In this document: positions 51,055-58,515 of the stretch, one piece after another | How the letters are laid out: the number at the start of each line of letters is the position of its first letter | How positions within the stretch are numbered: the stretch's first letter is position 1 | NCBI GenBank assembly: GCA_947253885.1 | Contig: CAMYAO010000012.1 | Coordinates: 1 to 59,264, forward strand | DNA from: an uncultured Clostridium sp. | GTDB taxonomy: Bacteria; Bacillota; Clostridia; Lachnospirales; Lachnospiraceae | Reading direction: 5' to 3' | Length of the DNA stretch: 59,264 nt | The notes under the pieces: model-generated | Database searches by the model: none | Told to the model about the DNA's origin: nothing | Seen by the model: only the letters and a program-made list of their open reading frames with translations | Translations under genes and position numbers: made by a program

Positions 51055-51085
51055 AAAAAGCTCAGTCGGTTTGACTGAGCTTTTT
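51055..51085. terminator. Bidirectional terminator
   Basis: AAAAAGCTCAGTC and GACTGAGCTTTTT form a perfect 13-bp stem with a five-base loop between the TraX-like gene and the leftward antiporter gene; A and T runs serve both directions. Confidence 0.93.
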
Positions 51086-51093
51086 AAGAAATT

Positions 51094-52416
51094 TTATTGT
51101 GCAGTTGACAGTTGTTTTTTTCGAATGAAAAAAATTGATAGTATTACGCTGGCAAGCAGTAAAAATTGATAGAATAAAAACGGAATAATCCGGATCGGCG
51201 TTACCTGTGAAAGACTGGAAGCAATCAGAAGCTGTGCTCCGTAAGGTATGATCCCCTGTCCGATACAGGAAAAAATGTCCAATAAGGAAGCTGCCTGTTT
51301 GGGTTCTATTCCGTAAGATTCGCTGATCTCCTTTGTAATAGGTGCCGCCATTACGATAGCAACCGTATTATTTGCAGTGGCGATATCCATTAATAGCGTC
51401 AGTAATCCGATTCCGAAACAACCGCTGGTATGTCCCTTAAAATGCTTTTTGATAAAGCGAAGCAGCCATGAAAAACCTCCGTTCGATTTGATCAGAGCCC
51501 CGATAGATGCAACGAGTATGGTTACGATAATTGTTTCAAACATACCGGAAGTACCTGTCTTTAAGGCTTCCAAGATTGCTATAGGAGCAAGTGATCCGGT
51601 AAAGACTCCTACAACGGCAAACAGAACAACGCCCATACATAGTACAGCAAAGACATTGATACCGATAATAGAGGCTCCCAAAACAATCACATAAGGGAGA
51701 ACCAGCCAGATATTGAAGGAATAGGTTCCGATATTTCCGGAATGACTGCTGAGAGAAATAACAGTCAAAACCCCGATTGTAATTAAAGATGCAGGTAAAG
51801 CGATTTTAAAGTTCATGCGAAACTTATCTTTCATTGCAACTCCCTGCGTTTTGGTAGCCGCAATAGTGGTATCGGAGATAAAGGAAAGGTTGTCACCGAA
51901 CATAGATCCGCCGACTACAGTGGCAGTACAAAGTGCCAGACTGATCTGGGATTGAGCGGCCACATTCACTGCAATCGGTATTAATACAGTAATGGTGCCT
52001 ACACTGGTTCCCATAGCCATTGCAATCAGACAGGCAATGACAAACAGACTGGGAAGTGCAAATTTCGTGGGAAGTATGGTCAGCAGAAGGTTTGCCGTGC
52101 TTGAAGCACCGCCTGCCATTTTTGCAATTCCGCTGAATGCGCCTGCAACTAAAAAGATGAAAATCATAATGGTAATATTTTCATCTCCGATTCCTCTTGC
52201 ACACAGTCTGATCTTATGCTCGAAGGAAAGCGTTCGATTCTGAAGAAGGGCAACAATCAGTGCAATAAAAAAGGCCACTACAACTGACATAATGTAAAAG
52301 CCCATTTTTCCTTCAATTGGATGGATATACTCAAAATAGATCCCACTTCCAAGGTATAATATCAGAAATACCAGAATCGGGAAAAAAGCAAATCCATTCG
52401 GTTTTTTTTCATACAT
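51094..52416 (-). CDS. NhaC-family Na+/H+ antiporter
   Basis: The 440-residue protein has about 11 hydrophobic helices and the NhaC signature VVGGSMFGDNLSFISDTTIAATKTQG near residue 165, plus AMGTSVGTITVLIP just before it. It should exchange sodium for protons, helping pH and sodium balance; amino acid antiport is known in some relatives. CAGGGGGAT lies just before the ATG. Its position upstream of the urease operon is divergent, and pH balance during urea breakdown is a speculative link only. Confidence 0.92.
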   Translation of the reverse strand: MYEKKPNGFAFFPILVFLILYLGSGIYFEYIHPIEGKMGFYIMSVVVAFFIALIVALLQNRTLSFEHKIRLCARGIGDENITIMIFIFLVAGAFSGIAKMAGGASSTANLLLTILPTKFALPSLFVIACLIAMAMGTSVGTITVLIPIAVNVAAQSQISLALCTATVVGGSMFGDNLSFISDTTIAATKTQGVAMKDKFRMNFKIALPASLITIGVLTVISLSSHSGNIGTYSFNIWLVLPYVIVLGASIIGINVFAVLCMGVVLFAVVGVFTGSLAPIAILEALKTGTSGMFETIIVTILVASIGALIKSNGGFSWLLRFIKKHFKGHTSGCFGIGLLTLLMDIATANNTVAIVMAAPITKEISESYGIEPKQAASLLDIFSCIGQGIIPYGAQLLIASSLSQVTPIRIIPFLFYQFLLLASVILSIFFIRKKQLSTAQ

Positions 52417-52453
52417 AAATAAATCCCCCTGAATAATAGATAATATTGGGTTT

Positions 52454-52482
52454 ATCTTATAACATATTCAGGGATAAGACAA
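52454..52482 (-). promoter_or_regulatory. Promoter of the antiporter gene
   Basis: Read on the minus strand, TTGTCT (52482-52477), a 17-base spacer and TAAGAT (52459-52454) match the vegetative consensus about 38 bases before the start codon. Confidence 0.55.
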
Positions 52483-52613
52483 TGAATATGATTAAAAATT
52501 CTGATGAAATACGGAAGAATAGAGAGAGTCTTCTAAAAAGTGTGTAAGCAGAGGATTATTTAGTTGGCTTTTTATATAATTCAGAACCCCCTATAAGGGA
52601 TAAGAAAAATGTC

Positions 52614-52642
52614 TTGACGCAAAAACGGGTTGGCTGTATAAT
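52614..52642 (+). promoter_or_regulatory. Strong promoter of the urease operon
   Basis: TTGACG (52614-52619), a 17-base spacer and TATAAT (52637-52642) almost match the full vegetative consensus. Transcription would start near 52649, about 157 bases before ureA. The gap 52483-52613 holds nothing I can name. Confidence 0.8.
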
Positions 52643-52648
52643 TTACAC

Positions 52649-52733
52649 GATACAAAAATACAGACATTTTCGGATGTGAAAGAAAAGAGACAATGGAGTC
52701 ACCTCACACGCGTGTGTCCATGTCTCTTTTTTT
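52649..52733 (+). promoter_or_regulatory. Urease leader with an intrinsic terminator; ANTAR-like hairpins
   Basis: The leader ends in a strong terminator: AAAAGAGACA-A-TGGA (52683-52697) pairs with TCCATGTCTCTTTT (52717-52730), followed by T residues to 52733, before the ureA gene and with no gene between. Thus the operon needs an antitermination event. Upstream, AAAAT-ACAGAC-ATTTT (52655-52670) is a hairpin with a hexaloop having A at position 1 and G at 4, and GAC-AATGGA-GTC (52689-52700) is a second with the same rule; its left arm and loop overlap the terminator's 5' arm. That pairing matches the two-hairpin target of ANTAR antiterminator proteins. The second stem is short, so the assignment is provisional. 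Confidence 0.55.
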
Positions 52734-52805
52734 ATGCAGCAAATCATTAAATAGTAAAAATGCTGTTTTAATGAGGGCGGTAGAAATAGAAAGGATGGAT
52801 AAGAT

Positions 52806-53108
52806 ATGCGCTTAAATCCAAAAGAGCAGGAAAAACTATTGCTTCATTTTGCAGGAAATCTTGCGAAAGAACGAAAAGAAAGAGGCTTAAAGCTGAATTA
52901 TACAGAGGCATTGGCACTTATCAGTTCCGATCTTTTAGAGTATGCGAGAGATGGCAGAACTGTAGTGGAATTGATGCAGCTCGGAACAAAGATTCTTACG
53001 AAAGAGGATGTGATGGAAGGGGTTGCAGATATGGTAGAGGAAGTACAGGTAGAAGCAACCTTTCCTGACGGAACAAAACTGGTAACTGTACATAATCCGA
53101 TTCAGTAG
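52806..53108 (+). CDS. ureA: Urease gamma subunit
   Basis: The 100-residue chain has the standard UreA sequence start (RLNPKEQEKLLLHFAGNLAKER) and the LNYTEALALISSDLLEYARDG block. It forms the trimeric urease core with UreB and UreC. AAAGGATGG lies upstream of the ATG. It is the first gene of a complete ureABC-I-EFGD operon downstream of the attenuator. Confidence 0.97.
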   Translation: MRLNPKEQEKLLLHFAGNLAKERKERGLKLNYTEALALISSDLLEYARDGRTVVELMQLGTKILTKEDVMEGVADMVEEVQVEATFPDGTKLVTVHNPIQ

Positions 53109-53117
53109 GAGGAAGAA

Positions 53118-53477
53118 ATGAAAATAGGTGAAATCATTCCAAAAGAAAGGGAACTTATATTAAATGAAGGGAAACCGACAGTAAAGGTATCGGTTGCAAA
53201 TAAAGGAGACCGTCCGGTACAAGTCGGTTCGCACTTTCATTTTTTTGAAGTAAATAAATGTCTGTCTTTTGACAGAAAGGAGGCATACGGATACCGTTTG
53301 GATATTCCGTCCGGAACTTCCATGCGTTTTGAGCCTGGGGAGGAAAAAGAGGTACAACTGGTTGCATTAGGAGGAAGAGGACGTGTATTCGGATTAAATG
53401 ATCTGACATGTGCACAAGTATCGTCTGATACATTAGATACTTCTATGGAACAGGCAAAGAGTAAGAGATTTTTATAA
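53118..53477 (+). CDS. ureB: Urease beta subunit
   Basis: The 119-residue chain has the UreB motifs VGSHFHFFEVNKCLSFDR and LDIPSGTSMRFEPGEEKEVQL. It is 9 bp after ureA. Separate ureA and ureB genes are the usual bacterial arrangement, in contrast to the fused subunit of Helicobacter. Confidence 0.97.
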   Translation: MKIGEIIPKERELILNEGKPTVKVSVANKGDRPVQVGSHFHFFEVNKCLSFDRKEAYGYRLDIPSGTSMRFEPGEEKEVQLVALGGRGRVFGLNDLTCAQVSSDTLDTSMEQAKSKRFL

Positions 53478-53488
53478 GGAGGACAGAC

Positions 53489-55210
53489 ATGAGTGTAAAA
53501 ATATCAGGAAGTAAATATGCGGCAATGTATGGTCCTACCACCGGAGATAAGGTACGTCTGGCTGATACCAGTCTTGTGATCGAGGTAGAGAAGGACTATA
53601 CCACCTATGGAGAAGAAGCAAAGTTCGGTGGCGGAAAAACACTTCGTGACGGAATGGGGCAGTCTGTAAAAACCTGCAGTAAAGACGGAGATTTGGATCT
53701 GGTCATTACAAATGCATTGATTGTAGATGCTACGGGAATTATCAAGGCGGATATCGGTATAAAAAACGGAAAAATTGCAGGGATAGGAAAAGCCGGAAAT
53801 CCGGATATTATGGATGGAGTTACTCCCGGAATGACTGTCGGTGCAAGTACAGAAGCGTTGGCGGCAGAAGGACTGATCGTAACAGCCGGAGGAATTGATA
53901 CCCATATTCACTATATCAGTCCCACACAGATCGACACGGCACTATTCAGCGGAGTAACAACAATGATCGGCGGAGGAACCGGTCCTGCAGACGGAACTAA
54001 TGCAACAACCTGTACACCGGGACCGTGGTATCTTCGTGAAATGTTGCGTGCGGCAGAAGAATATCCTATGAATCTGGGATTTTTAGGAAAAGGAAACTGT
54101 TCGGATGAGGCACCGTTGATAGAGCAGGTAAAAGCCGGTGCAATGGGGCTTAAAATTCATGAGGACTGGGGAGCGACTCCTGCAGTAATCAATCATTGTT
54201 TAAATGTTGCAGATGAATACGATGTGCAGGTTGCAATCCATACAGACACTTTAAATGAAGGTGGTTGCGTGGAAGATACATTGGCTGCAATCGCTGGAAG
54301 AACGATACATACTTATCACACGGAAGGAGCAGGCGGAGGACATGCACCGGATATTATTCGTGCGGCTGCAGCATCTAATGTATTGCCGTCTTCTACCAAT
54401 CCTACTATGCCGTTTACAATCAATACATTAGATGAACATTTAGATATGCTTATGGTATGCCATCATCTGGATAAACGGATACCGGAGGATGTTGCATTTG
54501 CTGATTCCCGAATCCGCCCGGAAACAATTGCGGCAGAGGATGTCCTGCATGATTTGGGAGTCTTTTCTATGATGAGTTCCGACTCACAGGCGATGGGACG
54601 CGTAGGAGAGGTTATTACACGAACATGGCAGACTGCGAGCAAGATGAAGGAAGAAAGAGGTGCGTTGCCGGAAGATAAAGGAAATGACAATGATAACGCC
54701 CGTGTAAAGCGTTATATAGCAAAATATACTATTAATCCGGCAATCACTCACGGCATTTCTGAATATGTGGGATCTGTTGAAGTCGGAAAATTTGCAGATC
54801 TGGTATTGTGGAATCCGTCATTCTTCGGTGCAAAGCCTAATATGGTTTTAAAGGGAGGGATGATTGCCGCTTCTCAGATGGGAGATGCAAATGCTTCTAT
54901 TCCTACGACAGAGCCTGTTTTATATCAGCATATGTTCGGAGCACACGGAAAAGCAAAATATGATACCTGTATCACATTTGTTTCTCAGATTGCATACGAG
55001 GAGAATATAAAAAAACAGTATGGACTGGAAAAAACGATTTTACCGGTAAAAGGCTGTAGAGCGATTTCAAAACAGGATATGGTATGGAATAACCGGGCAC
55101 CTGAAATCTCAGTAGATCCTGAGACTTATGAAGTAAAAGTGGACGGAGAGACCATTACTTCAAAACCGGCGGAAAAATTACCGTTGACACAGTTATATAA
55201 TTTATTTTAA
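53489..55210 (+). CDS. ureC: Urease alpha subunit (catalytic)
   Basis: The 573-residue chain carries the bi-nickel site. Visible ligands are the histidines of GGIDTHIHYISPTQ, the lysine to be carbamylated in GAMGLKIHEDWGATP (near residue 221), the histidines of VAIHTDTLNEGG and HTEGAGGGHAPD and the aspartate in SDSQAMGRVGEV (near 365). The flap with MVCHHLDKRIPEDVAFADSRIR is intact, including its cysteine and histidine. The enzyme hydrolyses urea to ammonia and carbamate in the cytoplasm. All active-site residues expected are present, so it should be functional when loaded with nickel. Confidence 0.98.
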   Translation: MSVKISGSKYAAMYGPTTGDKVRLADTSLVIEVEKDYTTYGEEAKFGGGKTLRDGMGQSVKTCSKDGDLDLVITNALIVDATGIIKADIGIKNGKIAGIGKAGNPDIMDGVTPGMTVGASTEALAAEGLIVTAGGIDTHIHYISPTQIDTALFSGVTTMIGGGTGPADGTNATTCTPGPWYLREMLRAAEEYPMNLGFLGKGNCSDEAPLIEQVKAGAMGLKIHEDWGATPAVINHCLNVADEYDVQVAIHTDTLNEGGCVEDTLAAIAGRTIHTYHTEGAGGGHAPDIIRAAAASNVLPSSTNPTMPFTINTLDEHLDMLMVCHHLDKRIPEDVAFADSRIRPETIAAEDVLHDLGVFSMMSSDSQAMGRVGEVITRTWQTASKMKEERGALPEDKGNDNDNARVKRYIAKYTINPAITHGISEYVGSVEVGKFADLVLWNPSFFGAKPNMVLKGGMIAASQMGDANASIPTTEPVLYQHMFGAHGKAKYDTCITFVSQIAYEENIKKQYGLEKTILPVKGCRAISKQDMVWNNRAPEISVDPETYEVKVDGETITSKPAEKLPLTQLYNLF

Positions 55211-55235
55211 ATGTCAGAAAAGGAAATAGAGAGTT

Positions 55236-55742
55236 ATGTTAGGAGTTTGCCTATTATTTGTAGGAATTGTATTGATAAATAACGGTATGTGTACCCTATA
55301 TAAAGTAGACGGAAAATCTGCAGCAGTCATGAATATTTTGACCGGATCATTATCATTGTTTATTAATTTTGTAAATCTTGTACAGGGGAATTATTATGCG
55401 GCGGGAACCGGATTATTATTTTGTTTTACTTATCTGTTTGTAGCATTTATGAATATAATGAATTTAAATCCGATTCCGTTTGCGTGGTTTTCTACTTTTG
55501 TAGCGGTTAATGCCGTTATATTCGGCATCATGGAAGGTTTCACAGGAATTCCATATTGGCATATAGAGCCTGATTGGCGTTGGGCAGCCATTTGGTTCTT
55601 ATGGGCGATTCTATGGGGAACTGCCTTTGTAGAAGATATTTTGGGAAAGAAGCTTGGAAAATTCGTTCCTGTTTTACAGGTGGTGGAAGGTGTTATCACA
55701 GCCTGGGTTCCGGCAGTCATGATGATGTTAAATGTATGGTAG
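55236..55742 (+). CDS. ureI: Urea channel (UreI/AmiS family)
   Basis: The 168-residue protein has six hydrophobic helices and the UreI/AmiS features LLFVGIVLINNG near the start, PYWHIEPDWRWAAIWFLWA (near residue 108) and WGTAFVEDILGKK. Family members are hexameric urea or amide channels; the H. pylori one opens at low pH. Placement within the ure operon, between ureC and ureE, makes urea the likely substrate. Whether it is proton-gated cannot be read from the sequence. Confidence 0.93.
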   Translation: MLGVCLLFVGIVLINNGMCTLYKVDGKSAAVMNILTGSLSLFINFVNLVQGNYYAAGTGLLFCFTYLFVAFMNIMNLNPIPFAWFSTFVAVNAVIFGIMEGFTGIPYWHIEPDWRWAAIWFLWAILWGTAFVEDILGKKLGKFVPVLQVVEGVITAWVPAVMMMLNVW

Positions 55743-55756
55743 GACAGGAGGCAGTT

Positions 55757-56233
55757 ATGCTTTGTGAGAAAGTGATCGGAAAATTAAGTGAGTTACAGAC
55801 AGAGAATAAGAAAATAGAATATGTAGATATTGAATGGCATGAAGCGTTTAAAAAGATTCATCGCAAAATTGGTTCTAAGGGATCGGATATAGGAATTCGA
55901 ATGGGAGATGAAATTTTAAAAAGAGGATTATTTCAGGATGATGTCATATACGATCAGGAGGGAGTGGCAGTAGTGGTCAATACCCCTCCGTGTGAAGTAA
56001 TTGTGATTGCGATGAAACCGGATCATGAAAAATGGGCGGCAAAGGTGTGCTATGAGATCGGGAATCGACATGCACCGCTCTTCTGGGGAGAAAATGGAAC
56101 ATATATTACAATATTTAATGAGCCGATGTTTGCCATGTTGAAAAATATTCATGGAACACAGGTGCGAAAAGAAGTACAAAAATTGAACTTCAACAACAGA
56201 ATTTCCGCAGCAGTTCATAATCATCAGCACTAG
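55757..56233 (+). CDS. ureE: Urease accessory protein UreE (nickel chaperone)
   Basis: The 158-residue protein has the UreE layout of a peptide-binding N-terminal domain and a C-terminal nickel-binding domain with CYEIGNRHAPLFWGENG (near residue 97). The tail ends HNHQH, a much shorter histidine cluster than the His-rich tail of the Klebsiella protein. ATG 55757 is preferred because AGGAGG lies upstream; an earlier in-frame start would overlap ureI. It hands nickel to the UreG-UreF-UreD complex. Confidence 0.92.
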   Translation: MLCEKVIGKLSELQTENKKIEYVDIEWHEAFKKIHRKIGSKGSDIGIRMGDEILKRGLFQDDVIYDQEGVAVVVNTPPCEVIVIAMKPDHEKWAAKVCYEIGNRHAPLFWGENGTYITIFNEPMFAMLKNIHGTQVRKEVQKLNFNNRISAAVHNHQH

Positions 56234-56242
56234 GAGAGCGCA

Positions 56243-56935
56243 ATGTCCAATAAAATTTTTTATTTACTTCAGGTAAATGATGCACTGTTTCCGATTGGAG
56301 GCTATTCTCATTCACAAGGTCTGGAGACTTATATTCAAAAGGGGATTGTGAAAAGTGAGGAAACGGCTGTGTCTTATATTCAAAATAAACTCAGATACAG
56401 TTTTGCCAATACAGAATTGTTGGGAGTGCGATTATCCTATGAGGCGGCACAATCAGGGAGATTAGATCTCCTGGAAGAATTGGAGCAGATTTTAGAGGCA
56501 TCCCGAATTCCGAGTGAACAAAGAGACGCTTCTAAAAAGATGGGATCCAGATTTATGAAAACAGTAGAAAAACTGGAAATTCCGGAATTGAAAACAGGCA
56601 TTTTTATTGAATATCAAGCAGCGCGATATAAAAAAACAATTAATCACTGTATTGTATACGGTGTCTATTGTGCGGCACTCGGAATCTGCTTAGAAGAAGC
56701 ATTGTATCATTTTTTATATGCACAAACTTCGGCAATGGTAACCAATTGTGTGAAAACAATCCCTCTCAGTCAAAGTGCAGGACAGAAGATATTGGTAAAT
56801 TGCTATCAGACTTTTACAGAGATATTGGGATGTGTAACGGATTATGATACGGAAGATTTTTGTCTGTCTGCTCCGGGATTTGATATGCGGGGAATGCAGC
56901 ATGAAACGTTATATTCCAGAATTTATATGTCATAG
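56243..56935 (+). CDS. ureF: Urease accessory protein UreF
   Basis: The 230-residue all-helical protein has the standard UreF opening LLQVNDALFPIGGYSHSQGLETYIQKG and a C-terminal end near YSRIYMS. It joins UreG and UreD in the apo-urease activation complex and controls GTP use by UreG. AGGAG lies 10 bp after the ureE stop. Confidence 0.96.
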   Translation: MSNKIFYLLQVNDALFPIGGYSHSQGLETYIQKGIVKSEETAVSYIQNKLRYSFANTELLGVRLSYEAAQSGRLDLLEELEQILEASRIPSEQRDASKKMGSRFMKTVEKLEIPELKTGIFIEYQAARYKKTINHCIVYGVYCAALGICLEEALYHFLYAQTSAMVTNCVKTIPLSQSAGQKILVNCYQTFTEILGCVTDYDTEDFCLSAPGFDMRGMQHETLYSRIYMS

Positions 56936-56950
56936 GAAAGAAGGAAGAAA

Positions 56951-57562
56951 ATGTCTTATATTAAAATAGGTGTAGCCGGACCTGTCGGATCCGGAAAAAC
57001 AGCACTCATTGAAGCCCTGGTTCGTATTATGGCAAATGAGTACAGTATCGGTGTCATCACAAATGATATCTATACAAAAGAGGATGCAGAATTTTTGGCA
57101 AAAAACAGTGTACTTCCGGTGGAACGTATTACAGGTGTGGAAACAGGCGGATGTCCTCATACTGCAATCAGAGAAGATGCTTCTATGAATCTGGAAGCAG
57201 TAGATGAAATGATAGAACAGTTTCCTGATATAGAGCTTTTATTTATTGAGAGCGGCGGAGACAATTTATCTGCAACCTTTAGTCCGGAACTTGTAGATGC
57301 TACTATTTTTGTGATAGATGTAGCAGAAGGAGAGAAGATTCCAAGAAAAGGAGGACCGGGGATTACCCGTTCCGATCTCCTTCTAATTAATAAGATCGAT
57401 CTTGCTCCATATGTAGGAGCGAGTCTGGAAGTAATGGACAGGGATGCAAAGAAAATGCGCGGGGACAGACCGTTTTTCTTTACTAATATTCGTAGTGGAG
57501 AACAGGTGGATCAGGTGATAGAGTGGATCAAGAAAAATGTTCTTTTAGAGGATATGAAATAG
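56951..57562 (+). CDS. ureG: Urease accessory GTPase UreG
   Basis: The 203-residue GTPase shows P-loop GVAGPVGSGKTALIEAL (residues 7-23), the nickel-linked GGCPHTAIREDASMN near residue 72, switch IESGGDNLSATFSPEL and the LLINKIDLAPYVGA guanine motif. GTP binding and hydrolysis drives nickel insertion. The stop is directly followed by the ureD start. Confidence 0.97.
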   Translation: MSYIKIGVAGPVGSGKTALIEALVRIMANEYSIGVITNDIYTKEDAEFLAKNSVLPVERITGVETGGCPHTAIREDASMNLEAVDEMIEQFPDIELLFIESGGDNLSATFSPELVDATIFVIDVAEGEKIPRKGGPGITRSDLLLINKIDLAPYVGASLEVMDRDAKKMRGDRPFFFTNIRSGEQVDQVIEWIKKNVLLEDMK

Positions 57563-58360
57563 ATGAAAAATCATTTTGGAAAGGTATCAGGTGTTCATGT
57601 TCAAACAGCCTTTAAAGACGGGAAAAATATATTAGAGGAAGTTTCTTTTACGGCACCTTATAAAATTATGACACCGTTTCAAAGAGAAGATGGCGGAATT
57701 TCCATAATGCCTCTATCTGCATCTGCCGGAATTATGAGTGGAGATGTACAGGACTTTTCCTATCAGATCGGAGAACGATGCAGTGTGGAAATCTTATCTC
57801 AGGCTTTTGAAAAACTCCATAAAATGGAACAGGGAGGAGCCAGAAGAAACATAGAGGTATCCGTTGCAAAAAATGCAACTCTTTGTTATTTTCCGCAACC
57901 GGTCATTCCGTTTGCAGAATCTGAGTTTGATTCCGTTATGAAGGTTCGGCTGGAGGATATGACCTCAAGATTTTTTTTACTAGATGTTCTTTCCAGTGGC
58001 CGGGTTGCTTATGGAGAGCAGTTTGCTTACAGACGTTTTGCATCAAAGATTGAGATTTTTCGTGAAACTGATTTGATTTACAGAGATAATGCGAGATATG
58101 AGCCGCATAAGATGGAGATGAGAGGGATCGGAATGTTTGAGGGATTCACTCATATTGGAAACATGTTTTGTACCGGTCTCCCAGAGGATATCTGTACAGG
58201 CATCACAGAAATTTTGGAGCAATCTGAAATGGAATACGGGATCAGTAAAACGGCGTTTGGAGATCTGGTGATTCGATTGTTCGGAATGAGAGCACAGCGA
58301 ATTTTGGAAACTGCAGATGAGATAAAAAATCTGTTCCATTCGTCCTGTGTGGCGAAATAG
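57563..58360 (+). CDS. ureD: Urease accessory protein UreD (UreH)
   Basis: The 265-residue protein has the UreD beta-helix-type layout with MPLSASAGIMSGDVQDFSYQI (near residue 50) and CYFPQPVIPFAESEF (near 110). It binds urease and forms a channel for nickel with UreF. The ATG is immediately after the ureG stop with AGAGG in the end of ureG. It is the last gene of the operon before a long terminator. No nickel uptake genes (such as cbiMQO or nikM) lie in the window. Confidence 0.93.
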   Translation: MKNHFGKVSGVHVQTAFKDGKNILEEVSFTAPYKIMTPFQREDGGISIMPLSASAGIMSGDVQDFSYQIGERCSVEILSQAFEKLHKMEQGGARRNIEVSVAKNATLCYFPQPVIPFAESEFDSVMKVRLEDMTSRFFLLDVLSSGRVAYGEQFAYRRFASKIEIFRETDLIYRDNARYEPHKMEMRGIGMFEGFTHIGNMFCTGLPEDICTGITEILEQSEMEYGISKTAFGDLVIRLFGMRAQRILETADEIKNLFHSSCVAK

Positions 58361-58373
58361 GACAGATAGATAT

Positions 58374-58422
58374 AAAAAGGGGACTGTGAAAAAATGTAAG
58401 TTTTTTCACGGTTCCCTTTTTT
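58374..58422 (+). terminator. Strong terminator of the urease operon
   Basis: AAAAAGGGGACTGTGAAAAA and the complementary TTTTTTCACGGTTCCC arms pair through about 20 positions with two wobbles, with a six-base loop and a T run. It marks the end of the ure transcript. Confidence 0.94.
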
Positions 58423-58515
58423 ATAGAATAGTTAATTACGTAAGTGTATATTGCATGTTGAATACCAAAGATGACACTCTTTTTTGAATAGTTCTGTTGT
58501 AGATTTTACAGAAAT

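Noticed and set aside
52427..52473. Inverted repeat CCCTGAAT/ATTCAGGG upstream of the antiporter gene
   Set aside because: One arm is upstream of the predicted transcription start, so it cannot form in the mRNA, and the 31-base spacing is wide for a protein operator.
52701..52716. CACACGCGTGTG palindrome in the urease leader as a separate operator
   Set aside because: It lies in the loop region of the terminator and is better explained as part of that RNA structure.
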